Assembly: GCA_041481445.1 (NCBI GenBank)
Contig: JBGPBV010000072.1
Location: 1-30,470 of the forward strand
Length of the DNA: 30,470 bases
Origin: AA29 sp041481445
GTDB lineage: Bacteria > Acidobacteriota > Vicinamibacteria > Fen-336
Reading direction: 5' to 3'
This document shows positions 8,635-14,517 of the stretch, piece by piece. The notes below the pieces were generated by a model. The model saw only the letters and a list, made by a program, of their open reading frames with translations, was not told the origin of the DNA and ran no database searches. Each line of letters begins with the position of its first letter. Position 1 is the first letter of the stretch. The position numbers and the translations under genes were made by a program.

Positions 8635-9885
8635 TCACCACGGCCAGGTCCAGGCCCAGTTCGGGCCCCGGAAGAAGGTGCCGACGATGGTGAGCAGGGT
8701 GGCCACCACCACCAGGACGGTGAAGACGGTGTTGGCGAGCCGGCGCTCGGGCGCGAACCAGCGTCCCACCCCGTGGGGGCGTCGATCCACGTAGGGCAGG
8801 GCGACGAGCGCCACCACGACCAGGGTGGGCACGAGCACGCCGCCCACGAAGGCCGAGTAGTGCACGAGCTCCTGGAGCCCCAGGAAGTACCAGGGGGCCT
8901 TGGCCGGGTTGGGCGTGCGGGTGGGGTCCGCCATCTCCTCCAGCGGAGCCATGAAGAGGAGCGAGGCCACGTGAAGGAGGATGACCACCCCCAGGAAGAC
9001 GAGGACCTCGACATAGAGGAGATGGGGCCACGCGAAGACCTCGTCCCGCGGGTCACGCGCCTCCACCGAGGCCGAGGGGCGGCGGGTCAGGGCCATGAGG
9101 CCGTAGGTCTTGCTGGAGGCGGGGAACGTGCCCGCCGTCTCCTCGACCACCGAAGGCACCTCGGGGGCGCCGCTCAGCCCGTCCTTGCGCACCCGCCACA
9201 CGTGGAAGGAGACGAGGAGGGCGGCGGCCAGGGGCAGGAACACGCAGTGCAGCACGTAGAAGCGGAGCAGGGTCATGGGGCCGATCACGTGGCCGGCGAG
9301 GAGCAGGAACTTGAGACGATCGCCGACCAGCGGCGCATAGGCCGCGATGTTGGTGCCCACCGTGATCGCCCAGAAGGCGAGCTGGTCCCAGGGCAGCAGG
9401 TAGCCCGTGAAGGACAGGGCGAGGGTGACCAGCAGGAGCCCCACGCCCACGACCCAGTTGAACTCCCGCGGGGGCTTGTAGGACCCCGTCCAGAAGACCC
9501 GGCACATGTGCAGGAAGACGACGAACACCATCGCGTGGGCCGACCAGCGATGCATGTTGCGCAGCACCACCCCGAAGGTGACCACGAACTGCAGGTCCTT
9601 CATGCTGCGGTAGGCCTCGGCCGGGTAGGGGAAGTAGTAGAGCATCAGGGCCAGGCCGGTCACGGTGAGCACGCCGAAGAGGATCAGGGAGACGAGGCCG
9701 AGGCCGAGGGTGTAGCTCGCCCGCAGGCTGTGCCGGCTGACCCGCGCCGGATGGAGGTGCAGGAACAGGCTCGAGATCATCACCGCCGCCCGGTCCTTGT
9801 CCGTGCGCGGCCAGCCGATGCGCCAGAGGGAGCGCCCCGCCGCCGCCAGCCACCGTCCCGCCCGGTCCTTCGCGGTCTCTCCCAT
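8635..9885 (-). CDS. Cytochrome b (b6-type core fused to subunit IV-like half)
   Basis: Integral membrane quinol-oxidising or quinone-reducing subunit, 416 residues with about eight membrane segments. Bis-heme ligands are His112 and His126 (HRWSA, then LHMCRV; 14 apart) and His213 and His228 (LHCVF, then SFHVWR; 15 apart), the spacing of the b6 type. RKDGLSG at 233-239 also recalls b6. No Cys lies at the position that binds heme ci in true b6. The C-terminal half corresponds to subunit IV; the PEWY loop is replaced by NPAKAPWYF (326-334). The two halves are joined by a linker at about 240-285. The start lies one base after the Rieske stop. With the Rieske protein this forms the core of a bc/b6f-like complex. 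Confidence 0.92.
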   Translation of the reverse strand: MGETAKDRAGRWLAAAGRSLWRIGWPRTDKDRAAVMISSLFLHLHPARVSRHSLRASYTLGLGLVSLILFGVLTVTGLALMLYYFPYPAEAYRSMKDLQFVVTFGVVLRNMHRWSAHAMVFVVFLHMCRVFWTGSYKPPREFNWVVGVGLLLVTLALSFTGYLLPWDQLAFWAITVGTNIAAYAPLVGDRLKFLLLAGHVIGPMTLLRFYVLHCVFLPLAAALLVSFHVWRVRKDGLSGAPEVPSVVEETAGTFPASSKTYGLMALTRRPSASVEARDPRDEVFAWPHLLYVEVLVFLGVVILLHVASLLFMAPLEEMADPTRTPNPAKAPWYFLGLQELVHYSAFVGGVLVPTLVVVALVALPYVDRRPHGVGRWFAPERRLANTVFTVLVVVATLLTIVGTFFRGPNWAWTWPW

Positions 9886-9886
9886 G

Positions 9887-10351
9887 TCAGGCCTTCAGCC
9901 GGAAGTCCGGACCGACCCTGCGGTCGAGGTCCACGATCACCTCGCCGCGGGGCGAAAGGCTGAGCGCGTACCAGGCCAGGGCGGCCGGCGCCGGGCCATG
10001 GACGACCCGGCCGTTCTCGTCGAAGCGGCTGCCGTGGCAGGGGCACTCGAAGCCGGCACCACCGCGCTTCACGTTGCACCCGAGGTGGGTGCAGATCGAC
10101 GAGATCGCGAAGAACCCGTCGGCGCCGTTGAACACGAACAGCCGCCGGTCCTCGAGGAACGTCACGGAGCCGGGCGGGAAGTCCCCGGGCGCGCCGACGG
10201 TGAATCGGGCCGGCGGCTCGTAGAGGACGGTGGGGACGAGGTAGCGCAGCGTGCTCACGCCGAAGCCCGCGGTGGCGGCGCCGACGGCGGCGCAGCCGGC
10301 GAGAAAGAACTCCCGGCGGCTCGGGCCGCCCGGCTCGCCCTTCTCCGTCAC
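9887..10351 (-). CDS. Rieske [2Fe-2S] protein, Tat-exported
   Basis: Rieske subunit of a bc-type complex, 154 residues. SRREFF at 11-16 is a twin-arginine signal, followed by one hydrophobic anchor (about 15-42), so the cluster domain sits in the periplasm. Cluster ligands are Cys87 and His89 (CTHLGC) and Cys103 and His106 (CPCHGS), with Cys92 and Cys105 as the usual disulfide pair. The start is a GTG in a four-base GTGA overlap with the preceding gene, with GGAGG six bases upstream; a longer open frame extending to 10672 only shadows the ferredoxin end of the neighbour. Translational coupling to both neighbours supports one complex. Confidence 0.94.
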   Translation of the reverse strand: MTEKGEPGGPSRREFFLAGCAAVGAATAGFGVSTLRYLVPTVLYEPPARFTVGAPGDFPPGSVTFLEDRRLFVFNGADGFFAISSICTHLGCNVKRGGAGFECPCHGSRFDENGRVVHGPAPAALAWYALSLSPRGEVIVDLDRRVGPDFRLKA

Positions 10352-12252
10352 GACCGTCCTCCGGACATCGCCTCGTGGAAGAGGCCGAGGGCGGTCTGGG
10401 GAGACTCGTCCAGCTCCAGGGCCTCCATGGTGATCGCGCCCGTCGGGCAGCGCTGCGCGCACAGGCCGCAGCGGATGCAGCGCTCCTCGTCCTTGACGAT
10501 GGCGCCCGCGGAGGCGTCCGCGCCCAGGGCCTGGGCCAGGGCGTCCAGCTCGGGCGTTCCGCCCAGGCGCGACGCGGGCACGAGGGCGAGGCAGGCCTCC
10601 GGGCAGATCTCGACGCAGGCGCTGCAGAGGATGCAGCGCTCCGAATCGAACACCGTCTCCACGTTGCACCACAGGCAGCGCGCGCCCTCGGTGCGCGCCT
10701 GGGCCTCGCCGTAGCCTTCCTCGACCTCGCGGAACCCGGTGCGGCGCGCGACGGGGAGGCTGGGCACGGGCTGGCGGGCGATGCGGTCATAGCGGTCGCC
10801 GGCGCGGTCGAGGGATATGGCGCGGAAACGGCCGTGGGCACGAGGGACCGCGCCGCCACCCAGGTGCTCGTGGATGGCGAGGGCCGCCCGCTTGCCGTCG
10901 GCGACGGCCTCGATCACGATCCGGGGACCGAAGGCCAGGTCCCCGCCGCAGTAGACGCCGGGCATGGTGGTGGCCAGGGTCCGCGGGTCCACCGCGACCA
11001 GGCCGCGGGGCGTGATCGTGATCGCGGGATCGCCGGCCAGGACCGCGGTGTCGGGTTGCTGGCCGACGGCCAGGATGATCGTGTCCGCCTCCATCCGCTT
11101 CTCGCTGCCGGCGATGAACGTGGGGTTGAAGCGGCCGGTCTGGTCGAAGACCGACGCCACGTCGAGGGTTTCGAGGGCGACGGCGCGGCCCTTGTCGCCG
11201 AAGATGGCCTTGGGGCCCCGCCGCGGCACGAGCGTGATCCCCTCCTCCTCGGCCTCCCTGACCTCGTCCGGATGGGCGGGCATCTCGCGGCGGGACTCCA
11301 GGCTGACGAGCTGCACGTGACGGGCGCCCAGGCGTAGCGCGGTGCGGGCGGCGTCCAGGAACGCGTTGTCATAGCCCCAGGTCTGTAGAAGCTGCTGCGC
11401 TCCCTCGGGCAGCGCCTCCCGTGTCTCGGGCGAGGCATAGCGCAGGACCGTCCGCGCCACGTCGATGGCCACGTTGCCGCCGCCCACCACGATCACGCGC
11501 TCGCCCAGGGCGACGCGATAGCCGAGGTTGGCGTTGAGCAGGAAGTCGACGCCGTTGATGACGCCGTCCAGGCTCCGGCCCGGGAGGTTGAGCTCGCGTC
11601 CGCGGGCGGCGCCCATGGCCAGGAAGGCGGCGGCGTAGTCGTTGCGCAGCAGGTCGCCCACGGTGAAATCGCGGCCCAGGCGCCATTCCTGGCGCAGCTC
11701 GACGCCGAGCGACAGCACCTGGTCGATCTCCGCGCGGATGAGGTCGCGCGGAAGGCGATACTCGGGCACTCCCTGGTACAGCATCCCGCCCACCACCGGC
11801 GCGCCGTCGAAGAGGGTCACGGAGTAGCCGAGCATGGCGAGGTCGTGGGCGCAGCTCACGCCCGCCGGGCCGGCGCCCACCACCGCGACCCGCGCCGGCT
11901 TCCCTCCCCTCTCCACGGCCAGGCCCAGCGCCTCCAGCCGCGCCGCGCCCTTGGGGTTCTCCACCCCGTGCCGCTCGGTCACCACGCGCTTGAGGGCCCG
12001 GATCGAGATCGGCTGGTCGATGAGGCCGCGCCGGCACTTCGACTCGCAGGGGTGCGCGCAGATGCGGCCACAGATCGACGCCAGGGGGTTGGGGGCCCGG
12101 GCCACCGCGTAGCCGCGCGCGGTGTCCCACTCCGCGATGGCGCGGACGTAGGCGCCGGCGTTCGTCCGGACCGGGCAGCCGGTCCGACAGGGGACGAGGT
12201 CCAGGAAGTACTGGAACGTCGGGACGACGACGGGATAGGTGCGGCCGGTCAC
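10348..12252 (-). CDS. GltD-like NAD(P)H/FAD Fe-S oxidoreductase fused to a 2x[4Fe-4S] ferredoxin domain
   Basis: Cytoplasmic flavoprotein of 634 residues without signal peptide. The N-terminal Fe-S region has Cys22, Cys26 and Cys61, 65, 69, 73 (CGRICAHPCESKC), as in the glutamate synthase small-subunit family. A FAD dinucleotide fold begins at VVGAGPAGVSCAHDLA (about 124-139), a NAD(P)H fold at VIVVGGGNVAIDVA (about 256-269), and YCGGDLAFG near 429-437 is the second FAD motif. The C-terminus carries two ferredoxin motifs, Cys540/543/546/550 and Cys592/595/598/602, each Cx2Cx2Cx3CP. The start is GTG with GGAGG six bases before it. It lies 13 bases after the cupredoxin gene and overlaps the Rieske gene. 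There is no large GltB subunit nearby, so glutamate synthesis is unlikely. It probably couples NAD(P)H or ferredoxin to the membrane complex, as proposed for flavin subunits next to some anammox Rieske/b complexes. Confidence 0.9.
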   Translation of the reverse strand: MTGRTYPVVVPTFQYFLDLVPCRTGCPVRTNAGAYVRAIAEWDTARGYAVARAPNPLASICGRICAHPCESKCRRGLIDQPISIRALKRVVTERHGVENPKGAARLEALGLAVERGGKPARVAVVGAGPAGVSCAHDLAMLGYSVTLFDGAPVVGGMLYQGVPEYRLPRDLIRAEIDQVLSLGVELRQEWRLGRDFTVGDLLRNDYAAAFLAMGAARGRELNLPGRSLDGVINGVDFLLNANLGYRVALGERVIVVGGGNVAIDVARTVLRYASPETREALPEGAQQLLQTWGYDNAFLDAARTALRLGARHVQLVSLESRREMPAHPDEVREAEEEGITLVPRRGPKAIFGDKGRAVALETLDVASVFDQTGRFNPTFIAGSEKRMEADTIILAVGQQPDTAVLAGDPAITITPRGLVAVDPRTLATTMPGVYCGGDLAFGPRIVIEAVADGKRAALAIHEHLGGGAVPRAHGRFRAISLDRAGDRYDRIARQPVPSLPVARRTGFREVEEGYGEAQARTEGARCLWCNVETVFDSERCILCSACVEICPEACLALVPASRLGGTPELDALAQALGADASAGAIVKDEERCIRCGLCAQRCPTGAITMEALELDESPQTALGLFHEAMSGGRS

Positions 12253-12265
12253 GCTCGTCCTCCGG

Positions 12266-12880
12266 TCACCGCGCCAGCGTGAACTCGACCGGTGTGGCCT
12301 TCCCCGCCTCCACCGTGGCCGGCTTCGCCGCCGCCTTCAGCTTGGCGTGCCAGATGCCGACCGTGTACGGTCCGGGCGGCACTCCCGTGATCTCGAAATG
12401 GCCTTCCTTGTCGGTCACGGCGAAATGGGGGTTCTGCAGCACGAGCACGAAGCCCTCCATCTCCGGGTGGACGCGGCAGAGCTGGGTGTAGACGCAGGGG
12501 AACTTCGTGCAGAGGGCGAAAGTGTGGTCCTTGGACTGGCCCTGGGGCCAGGTGCCCAGGTTGTACTTCTCGAAGTCCGGCGAGAACACGTTGTGGGCGG
12601 TGGGATCGCTGTTGAGGAACCTCACGGTGCTGCCGACGACCACCGGCAGCACGTGGGGGATGAACTGCATCTGGCGCTGGTCCATCGACGCGGGCGTGGC
12701 CGCGGGCTTGAAGGTCCCCGCTGCCTCCTGCACGTAGACGACGGCGTCCGCGTTCGAGGCGAGGCCGGTGGCCTTGACCGTGCCCTTGATGCTGCCCTCC
12801 GCGGCGAGCACGGCGGGTGCAGCCGTTCCGGCCAGGGCCAGGGCCAGGACGGGACCGACGACGAGGTGTCTCCGAGTCAT
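12266..12880 (-). CDS. Exported cupredoxin (type 1 copper) with a C-terminal beta-sandwich domain
   Basis: Periplasmic blue-copper electron carrier, 204 residues. Residues 1-27 are a signal peptide (ending VLAA). Predicted copper ligands are His96 (AHNVFS), Cys135, His138 and Met141 (CRVHPEM), the full type 1 set. Extra Cys124 and Cys129 may form a disulfide. Residues about 151-204 (FAVTDKEGHFEITGVPPGPY) look like a carboxypeptidase-regulatory/transthyretin-like beta domain. The Shine-Dalgarno AAGGAG lies five bases from ATG, directly after a strong stem-loop. Located between an outer-membrane cytochrome and the inner-membrane complex genes, it is a plausible periplasmic shuttle, in the manner of rusticyanin. 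That role is inference. Confidence 0.88.
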   Translation of the reverse strand: MTRRHLVVGPVLALALAGTAAPAVLAAEGSIKGTVKATGLASNADAVVYVQEAAGTFKPAATPASMDQRQMQFIPHVLPVVVGSTVRFLNSDPTAHNVFSPDFEKYNLGTWPQGQSKDHTFALCTKFPCVYTQLCRVHPEMEGFVLVLQNPHFAVTDKEGHFEITGVPPGPYTVGIWHAKLKAAAKPATVEAGKATPVEFTLAR

Positions 12881-12891
12881 GAAGGCTCCTT

Positions 12892-12910
12892 GGGGCTCCG
12901 CCGGAGCCCC
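12892..12910 (-). other. Intercistronic stem-loop between barrel-cytochrome and cupredoxin genes
   Basis: A perfect inverted repeat: arms GGGGCTCCG and CGGAGCCCC around a single base (19 bases in all). In transcript orientation it lies in the 37-base gap after the barrel-cytochrome stop and just before the cupredoxin Shine-Dalgarno. No run of T follows, so it is not a standard intrinsic terminator. It may be a processing or stability element, or may lower readthrough so that the first gene is expressed more than the rest. Confidence 0.7.
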
Positions 12911-12917
12911 GGTTCTC

Positions 12918-14327
12918 CTAGAACGCGAATCTCAGGATTCCGTTGAGCGAGTAGTTCTTCGCCTCGCGCAGGTCGCGCTGGTACTCGACGCTGGCCTTGA
13001 CGTTGGCGCGGATGAGCCCGGTGACGTTGAACACGCCCGTGCGCAGGCTCTCCACGCTCGGGTCGCCCGGGGTGAGGGTCTCGTAGCGGAAAGCGCCGTG
13101 CAGCCAGGGATAGAAGACGTAGTCGGCCTGCACGAACCACGAGTGGTAGGCGGGCTTGGTCTCGTCCAAGAGCTCGGCGGATTCGGGGGCGAACTGGCGC
13201 AGCGTGTCCGTGCCGTGCACGTAGGCTCCGAACACGTTGAGGTCGCGCCAGTACGCGCTGGCGAAGAAGCCCGTGCGCAGGAACCGGTCGTCCTGGATGT
13301 TGAGGGCCGCGCCCTCCGCGGAGCTCGATTCGAAGTCGATGCCCCGGCCATCGCCCCGGTAGACGAAGGCTCCCAGCCGCAGCGAATCGTCGCGCCAGTT
13401 CTTGTCCGGAGCCTCCCGGCTTCCGAGGTCCCCGTCGAGGCCCATTCCGCCGACCTTGTAGTCGACGCGGGCGTAGAGGTCCTTGCCGTCGTTGCCGTCG
13501 AAGCGGCCGTTGCCGGAGATCCCGTTCACCACGCCCGCGGCATAGAAGAGGCGATGGGCAGCCACCCCGTAGGCCTCGATGCCCTGGACCAGCACGGGAA
13601 AGGCGATGGGCGACGGGCTCAGGTCCTCGGCCAGGCCCGTGCCTCCGCTGGGCCCGATCGGGTTGTAGGCGAAGAGCGAGTCGATGCCGGCGTCGGTGGT
13701 GATGAACATCTCCTGGAAGACATCCGCGGCGTTGGGCGTGAACTTGCCGATCTTGAAGTGGAAGAGGTTCTCGGGGCCGAACGGGGAGTCGATGGCGATG
13801 TGGGCATGCTCGAGCTCCGTCGACACCGAGCCGTCGCCGCCCACTCCGAAGGTCACCTCGGTGAAATAGGAGAAGTGGTCGCCCAGAGTGCCCGCGCCGA
13901 AGATGTTGGCCTCCTGGGGGAACTGGAAATCGTTCTTCACCTTCGTCGTCGTGCCGTCCTCGTTGAGCGACGAGGTGGTCACGTCGGCGAACTTGACGTT
14001 GACGGCCAGGGGGACCGTGCTGGAGACCTCGCCCGGCCAGATCGAATGCGGCCAGAGCCTCTTGTAGGCGGGAGCGCCGAGGCTGACCGGTTTCTCCTTG
14101 ACCATCTCCTCCGTCTCCTTCGGCATCCGGTAGCCGTTGAGACGGAAGGCCGTGCCGAAGGCGTTGAGCTTCGGGAACGCGGTGTGGCAGGTCTGGCAGC
14201 TCGTCGCGTACTTGCGGGCGAAGGCCGGGATCGCCTCGGCAAGCGGCGCGCCCAGCAGCAGGCTGCCGGCCATCGCCAGGACGACGACGCGCGCGGCCGT
14301 GCGGAGGGGATCGGATAGGACGGTCAT
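12918..14327 (-). CDS. Outer-membrane beta-barrel with N-terminal one-heme cytochrome c (Cyc2-like layout)
   Basis: First gene of the operon, 469 residues. A signal peptide (about 1-32, ending AEA) is followed directly by a mini-cytochrome: FARKYATSCQTCH with Cys44, Cys47 and His48, then FPKLNAFGTAFRLNGYRMP. The remaining roughly 390 residues alternate polar and aromatic residues like transmembrane beta-strands, with strand-turn patterns throughout, and the chain ends RFAF; a terminal Phe is the usual barrel-assembly signal. A single heme fused to a barrel of this size resembles the iron-oxidising fused cytochrome-porin Cyc2 and related proteins. Related heme-barrel proteins of unknown function also exist, so iron oxidation is not established. 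GGAGG lies seven bases before ATG. A sigma-54 type promoter lies just upstream. Confidence 0.85.
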   Translation of the reverse strand: MTVLSDPLRTAARVVVLAMAGSLLLGAPLAEAIPAFARKYATSCQTCHTAFPKLNAFGTAFRLNGYRMPKETEEMVKEKPVSLGAPAYKRLWPHSIWPGEVSSTVPLAVNVKFADVTTSSLNEDGTTTKVKNDFQFPQEANIFGAGTLGDHFSYFTEVTFGVGGDGSVSTELEHAHIAIDSPFGPENLFHFKIGKFTPNAADVFQEMFITTDAGIDSLFAYNPIGPSGGTGLAEDLSPSPIAFPVLVQGIEAYGVAAHRLFYAAGVVNGISGNGRFDGNDGKDLYARVDYKVGGMGLDGDLGSREAPDKNWRDDSLRLGAFVYRGDGRGIDFESSSAEGAALNIQDDRFLRTGFFASAYWRDLNVFGAYVHGTDTLRQFAPESAELLDETKPAYHSWFVQADYVFYPWLHGAFRYETLTPGDPSVESLRTGVFNVTGLIRANVKASVEYQRDLREAKNYSLNGILRFAF

Positions 14328-14369
14328 GAGGTTTCCTCCAAGTGCGCGTTCAGACGTACCCGAAGGAAG

Positions 14370-14384
14370 GCAACGATCGATCCA
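14370..14384 (-). promoter_or_regulatory. Sigma-54 (-24/-12) promoter for the electron-transport operon
   Basis: On the minus strand the sequence is TGGATCGATCGTTGC. Against the consensus TGGCACGNNNNTTGC it matches nine of eleven fixed positions, including the essential GG and GC at correct spacing. The predicted transcript would start near 14358, giving a leader of about 31 bases before the ATG at 14327. The match is supported by its place between an enhancer-binding-protein gene with paired palindromes upstream and a good Shine-Dalgarno downstream. Confidence 0.75.
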
Positions 14385-14462
14385 CTGTCGCGGATCCCCT
14401 CAAGTGGCTCGCGCGCTGGAGTTTGAGACGAGAAGGAAGGGAGATGAGAGGGACGGCGTGCC

Positions 14463-14479
14463 TGTCCGAAAATCGGACA
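14463..14479. promoter_or_regulatory. Proximal upstream activator palindrome
   Basis: TGTCCGAAAATCGGACA is a perfect palindrome with 7-base arms and a 3-base centre. Its centre lies about 113 bases upstream of the predicted sigma-54 start site, a normal distance for an enhancer-binding-protein site. It shares 13 of 14 arm positions with the site at 14521. No T-run follows on either strand, arguing against a terminator. Confidence 0.75.
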
Positions 14480-14487
14480 CGCTGCCC

Positions 14488-14514
14488 CCAACCGGTTAGG
14501 ACTCTATCGGTTGG
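14488..14514. other. Inverted repeat in the regulator/operon intergenic region
   Basis: CCAACCG (14488-14494) and CGGTTGG (14508-14514) form a 7-base inverted repeat with a 13-base loop, placed between the two activator palindromes and just after the regulator stop codon. It could be a weak terminator for the regulator gene or an additional protein site. No T-run follows. Confidence 0.35.
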
Positions 14515-14517
14515 AGG

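Noticed and set aside
6541..9963. 1140-residue open frame on the plus strand opposite the cytochrome genes
   Set aside because: It is an Arg/Gly/Val-rich shadow of high-GC coding DNA; the minus strand encodes clear heme and membrane proteins with ribosome sites and coupled starts.
10348..12252. Glutamate synthase small subunit (gltD) as the plain call
   Set aside because: The C-terminal double ferredoxin domain, absence of a large subunit and overlap with the Rieske gene indicate a different, respiratory role.
14463..14479. Palindrome as a rho-independent terminator of the regulator gene
   Set aside because: No T-run on either strand, and a near-identical copy lies inside the regulator coding end at 14521, which fits an activator site better.
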